Positions 1-10,633 of a stretch of 64,000 nt of DNA are shown in pieces. How positions within the stretch are numbered: the stretch's first letter is position 1; every line of letters begins with the position of its first letter. Source of the DNA: Ancistrus triradiatus (taxonomy: Eukaryota > Chordata > Actinopteri > Siluriformes > Loricariidae); the NCBI GenBank assembly GCA_025084515.1, contig JAJAGP010000018.1, positions 124,001-188,000 on the forward strand, given 5' to 3'. The notes under the pieces were generated by a model. It was not told where the DNA came from. It was given only the letters and a program-made list of their open reading frames with translations, and did no database searches. Position numbers and translations under genes: made by a program.

Positions 1-324
1 GTCTCAACAGGTGGCGGTTGAACTGATGGACACGGCACTAAAAGAAACACTCAGCGGAAGGCCGTTATCATTGCCCACCACTGAGATTTTAACAGGGCTA
101 TATTCGCTGGCCGTCCAGACGGAAACAGCTTTTAGTTGCGGCTGTTTAGTCAAAACCCTGCTCCACCTAATGTTCCAGCTAGCGTGTGTTTCTGTCCAGT
201 CCCATATGTGAGCTGCTCAGGAACATAGCTAGACTAAAAAGCATGGTAGACGATACAAGTACGTCCAACAATCAATTACATCAAAAGAGGTATGATGATA
301 TCCAAGCATTCTAGATCCAGAGAC
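1..324. other. Unassigned sequence
   Basis: No gene, RNA or repeat recognised. The short open frame at 11-211 has no family motif and no splice context and is not called. Confidence 0.4.
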
Positions 325-790
325 CAATGTTGTCCCATTCATGGTTAGAGCTGTACCAGTTGCAAGTAACAAGTAAAGTCTCGTTTTGACACTCAAGTCC
401 CAAGTCAATACAATTGAATCCCGAATTAAGTCCCAAGTCAAGTTCTTGTCTCGTGTGTTGTCCCAAATGTCGAACCAAGTTCGATGTTGTGGCAGTTATT
501 TTGTTATTTAAAAAACTTAAATGCTGCCCCCCCAAGAATTTCCACTGTTTCTAGGTTACAGGTAAACAAAGCTGAGCGGCGCGGCTCCCTAGCATTACAG
601 TGATGCAGCACCATGCAGGCAATACAAAAGACTCGGATATATGATTCAATATTATTTGAACATCGTTATGATAACCAAAAATTGGAGACCCTCAAGTCAT
701 TTCGAGTCTTAAGGCCAAAGTTGGATTCCAAGGCCAAGTCACTGACGGAAAAGTCAAAGTCGAGTCCGCACCTCTGCCCAAGGCTCACTG
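325..790. repeat. CAAGTC-rich dispersed repeat
   Basis: The words CAAGTC, AAGTCCCAAGTC and CGAGTC recur across this stretch, for example near 390-440 and 690-770. That is the pattern of a common fish interspersed repeat, probably a non-autonomous DNA element. Its ends were not resolved. The overlapping open frames are by-products of the repeat. Confidence 0.5.
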
Positions 791-2734
791 ATGCATGAGA
801 ATAACAAAGGGTATTCCGTTTGGTCTGAACCAACAGAAGGGCTAGATTTTTGACACAGGGACACTGACCAGAACCACCAACTGCATGACAGTAAAGCAAG
901 AACCAGGCTATCAAAGCTGAAGAAGAGCAAAACTGAAGCTGAAGAAGAGAAAGCATTGGCAACGCCAATGAGCAAGTCTTGGTGACTGTTGCAAGACAAA
1001 CCATGCTACTACGTTTTTAAGAGAAGTCCTCCCATAAATGATGAGATCAGAAAGGTTGATCAGGAAACCGTTGAACCACTAACAACCCTTACGTCCATCT
1101 AAACAGGCTCTAGTTCTACAGGTTCTAAGACTTCTGCCCAATGGTCAAGTAAAAGCACTTGAGGGCTGCTACGTTTGGAGGGTGGTGAAGAGCAAAGGTT
1201 TCGAACACTAAAAGTCAAAATCAGCTCAAGGTTTTCTACTGCACATTCAGTTCCTGTGGGCATTGTGACCAAGCTTTATCCAATTTGCTGGCTCTGCGTC
1301 ATCGCTCTGCAGGTGGATAAACTTTCTGCGGGGCTTTTTGTCATGTGATGAATGGTCAACATCAACCCCGACGAGTTGGCGAGACCAACCAGACTCGCAG
1401 ATCCAAAACCAGTTTTGTAGGTTTGCCTTTTCATGGATACCATTAGCGGGTTGCCTGGAGGCATGGCGGTCAGAGATCAGCATGAAGCATGGGTATACAC
1501 GAAGAGGTCTAATAGCAGTATAGCGAGGGCTGAAAAGGAAGAGAGGGCAGGGAATCTGTTAGCTTTATCTCTCCTCTGCAGGGAGACAGGGAACAGAACA
1601 CACTGTCAGCGCTTGCCGTCACACTAACAGCCTCTGAGCAGAGCATGGCAATTAAGACAGACTCTGGACTCCGTCGCACTCTCTGTTATGAGGAGGCCAT
1701 TCATGTCATTAGGCCTAATTAGCGGGAAAGGCTGGCGAGGAGACGCTTTCGGTTAACATCAAGCTGCTGATCCGAAGTTTATTAGCAGGTTGGTTTTCAA
1801 GATTTTAGGAAGCGGTTGGTGTGGTTTTTGTGGTTTGTGACATTTAGTCATGCTTGTTTTGGGTCACACTTTTGTCGAGGATCAAAGCGCGAGGGTGCCG
1901 CGATCCCTCTCGATAGGCATGCCAAGAAGGACTTCAACGCAGTAAACAGTGGCCACTTCCAATCAGAAAGCTGCGGGGTTTAAATCCTAGTGCCACCGAG
2001 CTGCTACTATGGTTGGGCGGCACTGACGTTTTATACAAACAAAAAAGTATACAAACGATAGTGTTTATTACAAAAAATGCAACAATCAGAACGTCAAACA
2101 TCTCTCACTGACCACTTTCTGCACAAGACGGGCAAAGAATAGCAGGTGTTGACAAGGAATAACACAATATGCTACTCGTGGTATGAGTTACAATTTATGG
2201 TTTCAGCCAACTATGCAAAACTAATGAGAGTCTATTGCCTGTGCACTATTGCAATGATATTCAAAAAAATATCCTTTCAGGGCAGGCGATGAAAGGTGAT
2301 GTGACGACATGGATGGGCTGTTAGTATCAACGTATTCACAATAGCATTTCTGAGACATTGAGAGCTATAAATTATACACAAGTTATTCATCTTACGTGAA
2401 GATATGATGGTTAAAAGAGAGGAAACAAGTCACGGAACAGCCTATTTATAAGATCTAAAAACAGTTTCAGTTTCAATCACATTCGACCCACTTCTCACCT
2501 TCGTAAAGTAAAACGTCTTGGTTTCAGGTACATCATGCAATAATATCACTCAAAGTCCGGTTTATAGGGTGTTCATTTATAATGTTTGCCTTTGAAACAT
2601 GCTAGCCACCTATAAATAAATAATCAGAGCATGATGCTGAAACATGGAAGAGAAAAAAGCGTAATAATAACCTCACACCGAATATAAACATGAAAATGAA
2701 CATTGGGATTGATATTGATCTTGTAACCAATATA
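791..2734. other. Unassigned sequence, no gene seen
   Basis: About 1.9 kb of mixed-composition DNA. Open frames on both strands at 1247-1627 overlap one another and resemble no known protein. No tRNA or tandem array is visible. It is probably inside doc2b intron 1 or a flanking intergenic stretch. Confidence 0.4.
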
Positions 2735-3992
2735 CAGTGGTGCTTAAAAGTTTGTGAACTCTTTAGAATTTAAAACATCATCAGATTTTCACACAGTCCT
2801 AAAAGTAGATAAAGAAAACCAAGTTAAACAAACAACACAAAAATACTACACTTGGTCATTTATTCATTGAGGAAAACCATTCAATATTACATATTAGTGA
2901 GTGGCAAAAGTATGTGAGCCTTTGCTTTCAGTATCTGGTGTGACCCCCCAGTGCAGCAATAACTGAAACTAAACATTTCCTGTAACTGCTGATCAGTCCT
3001 GCACACCGGCTTGGAGGAATTTTAGCCCATTCCTCCATACAGAACAGCTTCATCTCTGGGATGTTGGTGGGTTTCCTTACATTAGCTGCTCGATTAAGGT
3101 CAGGACTTTGACTTGGCCATTCCAAAACATGAACTTTATTCCTCTTTAACCCTTCTTTGGTGGAACGGCTTGTATGCTTAGGGTCGTTGTCTTGCTGCAT
3201 GACCCACCTTCTCTTGAGATTCAGTTCATGGACAGATGTCCTGACATTTTATTTTAGAATGCTCTGATATCATTCAGAATTCATTGTTTCATCAATGATG
3301 GCAAGCCGTCCTGGCCCAGATGCAGCAAAACAGGCAAAAACCATGATACTATCACCACCATGTTTCACAGATGGGATAAGGTTCTTATGCTGGAATGCAG
3401 TGCTTTCCTTTCTCCAAACATAACACTTTTCTTTTAAACCTAAAAGTTCTACTTTGGTCTCATCCATCCAGAAAACATTCTTCCAATAGCCTTCTGGCTC
3501 GTCCACGTGATCTTTAGCAAACTGCAGACGAGCAGCAATGTTCTTTTTGGAGAGCAGTGGCTTTCTCCTTGCAACCCTGCCATGCACACCATTGTTGTTC
3601 AGTGTTCTTCTGATGGTGGACTCATGAACATTAACATTAGCCAATGTGAGAGAGGCCTTCGGTTGCTTAGAAGTTACCCTGGGGTTCTTTGTGACCTCAC
3701 CAACTATTACACGCCTTGCTCTTTGAGTGATCTTTGTTGGTCGAACACGCCTGGGGAGGGTAACGATGGTCTTGACTGTGGATTGATGGAGTCCAACTCT
3801 TTAGAGATGGTTTTGTAACATTTTCCAGCCTGATGAGCATCAACAACTTTTTTTCTGAGATCCTCAAAAATCTCCTTTGTTTGTGCCATGATACACTTAT
3901 CTACTTTTAGGACTTGTGTGAAATGGTTTAGGTCACATTTATGCAGACATATAGACAATTCTAAAGGCTTCACAAACTTTCAAGCGCCACTG
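2735..3992 (-). mobile_element. Tc1-like transposon, family A, copy 1 (both ends present)
   Basis: The element starts CAGTGGTGCTTAAAAGTTTG and ends with the inverted counterpart (CAAACTTTCAAGCGCCACTG). A TA dinucleotide flanks each end, as expected for Tc1/mariner insertion. A second inner inverted repeat lies around CCTAAAAGTAGATAAAG (2801) and TATCTACTTTTAGG (3899), so the ends have an IR/DR-type layout. The length of 1258 bp is near-normal for Tc1 but somewhat short. Compared with the copy at 54359, the leader upstream of the transposase start is deleted. The coding part is on the minus strand and is broken. Confidence 0.93.
2928..3889 (-). pseudogene. Tc1 transposase pseudogene (family A, copy 1)
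   Basis: Tc1 transposases bind the terminal repeats through paired-type helix-turn-helix domains and cut and join DNA with a DDE catalytic triad. Read on the minus strand, the N-terminus begins MAQTKEIFEDLRKK at 3889. The HTH and linker region follows (VNVHESTIRRTLNNNG), then the first catalytic Asp in WMDETKVELLG. Next come the HGGDSIMVFACF motif and the second Asp in QQDNDPKHTS. The stretch after WPSQSPDLN reads RAANV instead of the usual PIENLW, so the catalytic Glu is lost. Frame breaks lie near 3700 and between 3200 and 3270. The protein cannot be functional. The nearest relatives in the window are the copies at 10771 and 54664. Confidence 0.92.
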
Positions 3993-3994
3993 TA

Positions 3995-5238
3995 TTTGGC
4001 GCAACCATGTCAATAACAGCGTCCTTGCCTGAGCTGTTTTTTATCTGCTCTAGCTGTACTTTAAGCAGGGAAATTTAAAATACCGTCACCATTTTTGAAT
4101 TACGCAGCATCCCAGAATACCATCATACTGCCCAATCCTAGCTGCTCCTGTTGGCTCATTGGACAAGGATCTTCAACTACATGAAAGTTTGCTCAATTCT
4201 ACAAATTTGAACATTTGTGTAAATTAGTGTCAATATTCAACCAAGTCGTGGCTGATCCCTTTAAATTAAAGCTTTAAGTTCATATTAATAAACACTCCAA
4301 TTTAAAACTAGGATTTCCCGTAACAGTCGCAGGTCAGTTATTCATAGTGCTGAAGCTCTGAGTGGGACGTTAAGTGGAGCTAACCTGCTTGCATAACAAG
4401 GAATGACTCAACTCAGGTTTTCGCGCTTCCCCTAAGAGTACGATGTACTATCTTGATGCTGTTAATATCGCCAGCTGACATTACTCTGATAAGCATTATA
4501 TTATGGAGTGCATTCACAATTATGAATATGCGTTGTTTTACTACAAATTTAATTTGTTCATTTCTGTTATTACACAGCAAAACACTGACTGTACAGGTGA
4601 TGTCACAGTTATTTATTTCAACTTTTTATTGTTAAAGTGTTAAATGCACCAGCGAGTAACGGAATGGGCGAAAAACAAAAATATAAACTGACTTCAAGCA
4701 GCCCCACTAATCCAGTCCAAATAGGGCTTATAACCCTTAAGCTATGAAACTGCAAATATGTTCTGGTGAGAGAAAAAAAAAACCCCAACAGAGCCATGAG
4801 AACCCACTGACAAAAAAACATTCCTCATCCTAAAAAGCTGTAATATGCCAGAATGCAAATGAGGGATTTAGTGAATTTTGGGCACAAGCTCCGAGTCGCA
4901 ATTAGAGCCTGTTGAGAAGAGACATGCTGGTAAACACATGCAGATTGGTGCTGCTCTCTATGTGTTCCCTCTCCATTATGTGTGTGAAATGAGCGTTAAT
5001 TGTGCTTACAGTACACTCATACGCGTTCGAGTACACTTCTAGCTTGCCGCGGCGCGGATGAGGTGAAACACTTTTAGCTGGTTTGGGCAAACTGCAGGTT
5101 TTTTTGTAGTGTTTAATATAATAACAAGTGGAAGTTCACATCTGACCTCGCCTATCGGGGCTTGGGTGACTGGAGCCTATCACGGAATTCACAACAGCTG
5201 GCTTTTTCCTCTCAGCCACAGGAGCTGCATTTAATACA
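3995..5238. other. Unassigned sequence, no gene seen
   Basis: No coding exon, RNA or tandem repeat recognised in about 1.2 kb. Short open frames at 4453-4635 and 4618-5345 lack any family motif. Confidence 0.4.
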
Positions 5239-5239
5239 G

Positions 5240-5807
5240 TATTTGTTTTAATACAGCAAATTTTTCCCCTTATGGAACCATGTAAACTGAATGAATCCTT
5301 TCCAGATCCCCAGAAAATTCGCACTGTATAAGGCATTATATGCATTAAGGGAGTTGTATTGTACAGGTGATCCCTGATTTATGATGGGGATACGTTCCGA
5401 GTTCAATAATACTCTGTACTATGTCATAGCTGAGCCTATCACACGTTAACACTTACATTAACCTACAGCTGGCCAAAATTATGAACACAAAACTTATTTT
5501 ATAATAAAGTGTTGAAAAATCTCTTGTCATTTAGTGAGAAAAGGATCAAAAGTGAAAAGTAAAAGCAAAACACTTACTCTACTGGTGAACTCTAACTGCT
5601 CAGCCTGAAAGCCAAGAGAATTTCCTTTCGGTTGGCTGTCATTACTAATCTTTTTAGGACCCATGGAGACTTACTTGCACTAAGAATGCCGTACTGTAGA
5701 TGTAAAAACAAAGAAAAACACGATAAACAGAATCTGAATCACTGAATCACTGTGTACTGAATCGCGAATCGTGAGTGCCGAGCCATTCGAGAACCAAGGT
5801 ACCACTG
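5240..5807 (+). mobile_element. GGTACC-type inverted-repeat element, copy 1
   Basis: The right end reads ACCAAGGTACCACTG followed by TA. The interior shares long blocks with the copies at 27979, 45620 and 50600, for example CCCTGATTTATGATGGGGA, the TAAGGCATTATATGCATTAA block and a run of GAATCACTGAATC words. The left end is decayed (around 5240). There is no coding capacity. A TA target and short inverted ends suit a non-autonomous Tc1/mariner or pogo-type element. Confidence 0.7.
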
Positions 5808-5809
5808 TA

Positions 5810-6007
5810 TTTTATAGTAAATGGAAGCTTTATTTTAAACAAAATACAGTCATTTTGGCATATACACTCACCTAAGGCGTCTTACATTTGAGACCTGATA
5901 CAATCCAAAGGCCACAATAAACAGTATACCTACGATATACAGTAAATTGAAATTTTATTTTTAAAACATAATTTGAATGAACGCTACCTTTGGATTTACA
6001 TTAAATT
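5810..6007. other. Unassigned AT-rich spacer
   Basis: Nothing recognisable. Confidence 0.3.
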
Positions 6008-6320
6008 ATGTGGGGTGATGCTTTTATCCAAACTGAGACAGTGATACAATCAAGTGACCGTCAACCTGGGGAAGTGATTACAACCTGTATCCAAAGTGAC
6101 TTACAACTGGGACATGATCAAATCCAATGGTCTTCCACCTTCTGGACTGCTGACCAAATGGGACCTTATTATGACCTTTATCCAAAGTGACTTACAACTG
6201 GGACATGATCAAATTCAATGGTCTTCCACCTTCTGGACTGCTGACCAAATGGGACCTTATTATGACCTTTATCCAAAGTAACTTACAACTGGGACATGAT
6301 GGAATTCTAGGACCTTCAAC
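6008..6320 (+). repeat. 91-bp tandem repeat, about 2.5 copies, from a SINE-like tail
   Basis: The word CCAAAGTGACTTACAACTGG begins at 6091 and 6182, and at 6273 with one change, an exact spacing of 91 bp. The first two units are nearly identical. The unit begins like the reversed tail of fish tRNA SINEs (TTTATCCAAAGTGACTTACAA), so a SINE end seems to have been amplified in tandem. The open frames here are repeat by-products. Confidence 0.85.
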
Positions 6321-6439
6321 CTTCTGGCCATTAGTGCATTACCTTATATTAGCTATAATTTAAATATATTATATAAGGTTTCCTGTAGAACTTATGTTTC
6401 TATGTTTTAACAAAATTCTTGACAGAATGGGGCTTTTAG

Positions 6440-6550
6440 ATTTACATTATTTTGATTGACGCTTCTCCGAAGTATCTTACAAATGAGAATCCAAGGACCT
6501 TTAATCTTCACCAAGTTTTATCCAGCAAACCAGAGCTTCCTGTTGTGAGC
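6440..6550 (+). repeat. SINE-tail fragment
   Basis: ATTGACGCTTCTCCGAAGTA and the following TCTTACAAATGAG match the reversed end of the SINE tail in degenerate form, next to the 91-bp array and the SINE at 6560. Confidence 0.45.
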
Positions 6551-6559
6551 TGTGGTTGG

Positions 6560-6745
6560 TGTGGCCATGGTAGTCTAGCAGTTAAGGTCCAGGATTCAAA
6601 TTCCATCTCGGCAAAGCTGCCAGCGCTGGGCCCTTGAGCAAGGCACTTAACCCACAACTACTTGTACTGTAAGACTATCAGTCTGGGTGCTCCTTGGAAT
6701 TGGTTGTTGGCATGGAATTACTGCAAAATATATGAGATAAAGTTA
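6560..6745 (+). repeat. tRNA-derived SINE, degenerate
   Basis: A degenerate Pol III A box (TAGTCTAGCAGT) and B box (GGATTCAAATTCC) precede the conserved SINE body CCTTGAGCAAGGCACTTAAC and a short tail. The same body is seen at 35780 and 39072. It cannot be a functional tRNA gene, because it lacks a full cloverleaf. Confidence 0.75.
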
Positions 6746-7048
6746 ATTAAATAAAGTACAACTGGTACAAACTTAAAACAGTGTGTGTTGACTACTGGCA
6801 CTAGACTTGGTGCTTTGTAAACATGGTCTGTGTGGGTTGGGGTTGTTTATATTCTATTAGCCATATGGTGACAAAAATTGATTGAATTTTTCTGTCTAGG
6901 ATGCATGTCCTTACGAACTGTTCTCCCTTAGTGAGATTAAACCTCATTATTATGAATAGAGGCTACTTGAACGCTTTCTCCATTGTTCTAGTGGGCCCTG
7001 TTTAATCCACACCCTGTAAAAGCTCCAGATTAGTGAGAAAATTGAAGC
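6746..7048. other. Unassigned sequence
   Basis: About 300 bp with no feature recognised. Confidence 0.3.
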
Positions 7049-7585
7049 CCTGATCACTAATATATTCCGCTACAGGAATACAGGGAGGATACCGGTTCTA
7101 AAAACCAACAAAATACCAACAAAATAAATCGCACTCGCCTTGGCAAAGGCAGACGGATCAGTTTAGCAAACGTGTTCTGGAAAGAAAGCCAAGTTTAATG
7201 TGTAATCAGATGACATATTAAAAAATACAAAGTAAAACCGGTGGCCTTGTTAACTCGCGAAGCGGTTTTCAACTCGCAATACGATACAGCCATGAAAGGA
7301 ACAGCTCTTAATAATCACAAGAAATCACCACATAAGGTGAGACCCGGGTGCTGGCAGACAGCCTGCGGTAATATTTAGCTGTTACCAGTTCTCGGTTCCA
7401 GCGTCACACGGAGAGACAGAACGTCGCATTGGCGGGTTTTGAGAAGCAGAATCACACCGCTATGTGAAACGTGTTTGCGCTTTCTCCTTTCCTGAGCTGA
7501 ACAAGCGAAAGCCTCTTTCAGATGACCTTAATCCATGGATTGAACAGGGAGTGCAGAATGTCTGTGAAGGTCTTGTTTAGGAGGC
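7049..7585 (+). repeat. Diverged duplicate segment, copy 1
   Basis: This is collinear with 8699-9240. Shared blocks in order are CCCTGATCA, ACAGGAATACAG, the ACTCGCCTTGGC / ACTTGCCTTGGCC block, GGTGGCCTTG, AAAGGAACAGCTCTTAATAA, AGAATCACA and TTCAGATGACCTTAATCC. The two copies are in the same orientation, 1.65 kb apart. The last 75 bp keep the same reading frame as copy 2 (SDDLNPWIEQGVQNV) and then stop at a TAG. A 12-bp, in-frame deletion relative to copy 2 follows GTC TG. Confidence 0.75.
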
Positions 7586-8411
7586 ACCGCTCTCCTTTAA
7601 AAGTAGTACTTTGATCGGATATTTTAAATACACAATGGCGGAGCTGCATTGTACTGGACTAACCCATGGTCAGACTGGCTTGCGTCAGACCCGTGAACTT
7701 CAGTGAGCGGCTTGAACCTCAAAACACAACACAGGTTGGATGCTAAGTTCTAAATTCACAATCAGAACAGATATAGTTCTCATTTCCCAATTCCAACACT
7801 TGTAGCTGCTACAGATAAACCACAGATATTGGCGTCTTTGTGACTGCTTGAGACTGATTGGTTAGATGTAGGCGCCATTTGTTGACTGTTTGACATTTTC
7901 GTCACCCGTACATGTGAGCCATGTCCCGATATTCTACAGACCATACAATGGGACCAAAATTTTGAGACCACAAATCAGAATTGCTTCTGTTTAGCAGTGC
8001 ATTCCGCAATGCATCTGTCTGAGGTAATGTTAATTATGAACTCAACATTTTGTCTGTCGTTATTGAACATGAATAAATCAGTCCTTTCTCTGCATATAAA
8101 ATCTGCACTCTGATTGGTTTACAGGGAAAAACACGTTGCTCTTGTTGTTCAGTATCCAATCAATGAACCTTTTTTATTCTAAAAATTGTCCGATGTTAAG
8201 GCTTGAGGTGTGCATTTTTACACGCTTTCTGTACTTACTCTACTTTTGTCTGCAAAATCGGGAATTATTATTATTCTATATTCTATATATTATTATTCTA
8301 TATTCAGCTGACTTTATCTTTATGTAGTGCTTCTGATCAAGTGTGTGAGAAGCTACACTGCCTTAGTTTAACTAAGACGATAATATAATATTAATTAATA
8401 ACAATTTTAGG

Positions 8412-8412
<1 letters not shown>
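7586..8412. other. Unassigned spacer between the duplicated segments
   Basis: No gene seen. AT-rich toward 8260-8400. Small open frames at 8136-8388 are unsupported. Confidence 0.35.

Positions 8413-8456
<44 letters not shown>
8413..8456. repeat. (CA)n(TA)n microsatellite
   Basis: Sixteen CA units run straight into about six TA units, followed by scattered CACACA/TATATA pieces to about 8510. Confidence 0.95.
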
Positions 8457-8574
8457 CACGCACACAGTATATATCCGATGTTTTATATATAGACACACAG
8501 TATATTATATTTGGCAAAATCATTGTCTATCATTTCTGTAATACCTCCATGGTGTGTATTAGTAACTGCCTGCT

Positions 8575-8609
<35 letters not shown>

Positions 8610-8610
8610 C
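8575..8610. repeat. (TG)n microsatellite
   Basis: About fourteen TG units ending in TATATATC. Confidence 0.95.
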
Positions 8611-8698
8611 AATTGGGCTTCTAAATAGTCCAATCACATGCTGTTAAACCTCCAGTGGGATTGGCTAGGGCAGAAAACGATTAGCGAAGGAAGCGGAT

Positions 8699-9240
8699 CC
8701 CTGATCAGTACTAACCCTGCGACAGGAATACAGAGTGGATGGTGGTCTGAAAGCAGGCTTAAAAACTGATTACACTTGCCTTGGCCAAGGGAGAATCAAT
8801 TTAGCTAACTGCAAAAAGATGAGCTGCAAATGCGTTCTGGGGAAAAGACACAGAAAGCATGACCAATACTTGACCAATTATGGGACCCCTGGTGAATCTG
8901 GTGGCCTTGCTCAAACCAAATTTTGTTTTATTGTCTTTCATTGTTTAATACAGTACCACCCTAAAAGGAACAGCTCTTAATAAAAGCAAGACATCGTCAG
9001 ACAGAGTGAGAAAGCACACCAGTACTGTAGATGGGGGAGCAGACGGAAAACAGAATCACACTGCTATCCTGCACATGCCTGTGTAACGTGTTTTCTTTTT
9101 TTTTCTCTGAACAGAACTACCAAAAGCTGCTCTCAGATGACCTTAATCCGTGGATTGACCATGGAGTGCAGAATGTCTGGCTTGAGCATGGTGAACGTCT
9201 TAAAAACGCCTCACCAGGATACCTTCAGCACGGGTAGGTG
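8699..9240 (+). repeat. Diverged duplicate segment, copy 2, carrying an exon-like frame
   Basis: Collinear with 7049-7585 (see that entry). It ends in an exon-like unit at 9115-9233. Whether this is a duplicated gene piece or an unrecognised dispersed repeat cannot be decided from two copies. Confidence 0.75.
9115..9233 (+). other. Exon-like open segment, unrecognised
   Basis: A T-rich tract and CTCTGAACAG form a good splice acceptor ending at 9114. An open frame of 39 codons plus 2 nt follows, beginning NYQKLLSDDLNPWIDHG, up to a donor-like CGG|GTAGGT at 9234. The first half of this frame is kept in the copy at 7506. There the changes include synonymous ones (CCA/CCG for Pro) and conservative ones (EQ for DH), and the indels are multiples of three. 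I do not recognise the protein family. It could be an exon of an unknown gene, a decayed duplicated exon, or chance. Confidence 0.3.
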
Positions 9241-9790
9241 CCTGGTTGAAAACCGAACGCTCTTAAGCTGCTGGCATACATGCATGTTTTTCTGCACTAA
9301 ATAAAAGTCAGTCCTCTTTCGAAACCAAGAGGAAACGAACTGATTGGAAATGCGAGCGCCGAAGCCTCCAGTTCGTATCGCTTCATTAAGATTCAGCCAA
9401 AGCAAAAAAAAAATTATGAGAGATTCGCACATTTACTGACACAAAACGAGACAACGTTCTCTATCTACCTCAAAACAGGCGATACCCTCAGGAGGTGCTA
9501 ATGTGATTAGAATAAGCAATTAATTTATTCGCTGTTTACTCAGCTCTAAAAACCTTTAATGTTTAAGGGCATGTTGGGTGCGCTCAAGTGCTTTCTCGCC
9601 TTGTTCAGACTATTCTATTACTCATCCCATTAATTTGACTGCCTGGGTCTTTAGCGAGAAATTTGCTGCTTTGTATGATGCTAAATAAGACGTTAATACT
9701 GCCATTCTGGTCCATTACTATACTGGAGGGACATAAGGGATACTGTTTTGGTCTAGCTTAGCATTTTAACACACTAATACGAGGACAAAT
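9241..9790. other. Unassigned sequence
   Basis: No feature recognised. The minus-strand frame at 9211-9432 has no motif. Confidence 0.35.
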
Positions 9791-9794
9791 TCTT

Positions 9795-10140
9795 TTCTAA
9801 TGGCAGTTTTTACACAAGAGCATTGTCTCAAAGCAGCTGTACAAATATCTAGGACCACAGCCCGATCTGAGCAAGCCTAAGGCGACAGAGGCAAGGAAAA
9901 AACCTTGGGAGGATCAAGACTAAAACCAAGTTACCCCATTAATAAGTTTATAGTAACTATAAATAAACAGAAGATAAATACAAAACATTAAATAGAGAGC
10001 ATATTTAAATAAAAGATAACAAATAAAACAATATATAGGCTACAATAAATTAAAGGGAATACAATACCATAAAAAGTTATATATATAACTATAAACACAT
10101 TAATAGTAATAAAGATATGGGTTATATAATGTAGGGGCAA
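9795..10140 (-). repeat. Dispersed repeat with LINE-like tail, reversed copy
   Basis: Read on the minus strand it carries the blocks CCTCCCAAGG, GCCTTAGGCTTGCTC and AAAGCAGCT/AGCTGCTTTGAGACAATGC, which are also found at 32400-32580 and 47280-47460. The strongest match covers about 9800-9945. The AT-rich remainder is less certain. Confidence 0.65.
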
Positions 10141-10414
10141 AATTATTTTCAACAAAGCACGCCTATGAGCTAATTGAACGTTTCTTATCAAAGCCACGAG
10201 TGTGAAAATGATCTGGGTCTCCCTTGCACCCTTGTAAGGCTTTCCATTGAATTTATTACCATTTATTAGCTTCCATCCATTTCAAAAGAGTGTAATGAGA
10301 TCAGGCACTAATGTTGAGCTGGAAGATTCAATCCAACCCAAAAAAGTTGGATGTGGTGGAGGTGCAAGCATGTCAACAGCACAAAAAAAGACTAACCGTT
10401 CCATTATGGACCTC

Positions 10415-10538
10415 ATCAGTGTTGCCAGATCTCGCAAGAGAAATGAGCGACAAGGTGCATGGAAAATATATATACTTATATATATGTATTTGCTTATTAA
10501 AGTCGCTCATTTCTCTCGCGAGATCTGGCAACACTGAT
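10415..10538. repeat. 36-bp inverted repeat (hairpin) with 52-nt loop
   Basis: The arm at 10415-10450 (ATCAGTGTTGCCAGATCTCG onward) pairs with 10503-10538, with 35 of 36 positions complementary. The loop is AT-rich. A related word, GTTGCCAGATTGCGCGAGAC, occurs at 43481, so the arm belongs to a dispersed palindromic element. Confidence 0.9.
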
Positions 10539-10555
10539 CCTATGTGAGCACTGGG

Positions 10556-10633
10556 GAATCTGGGGCTGGATTCAGCAAAGCTTTCTTAAGGAAAAAAAAC
10601 TTGCAAAGGATCTTAAGACAAACACGAAGAAGT
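10556..10633. mobile_element. End of a small MITE (CTGGATTCAGCAAAGCTTTC type)
   Basis: The GGGGCTGGATTCAGCAAAGC block, TTCTTAAGGAAAAA, ACTTGCAAA and TCTTAAGACAAAC match, in inverted order, the sequence at 15905-15995. It abuts the inner part of the Tc1 copy at 10634. Confidence 0.6.
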
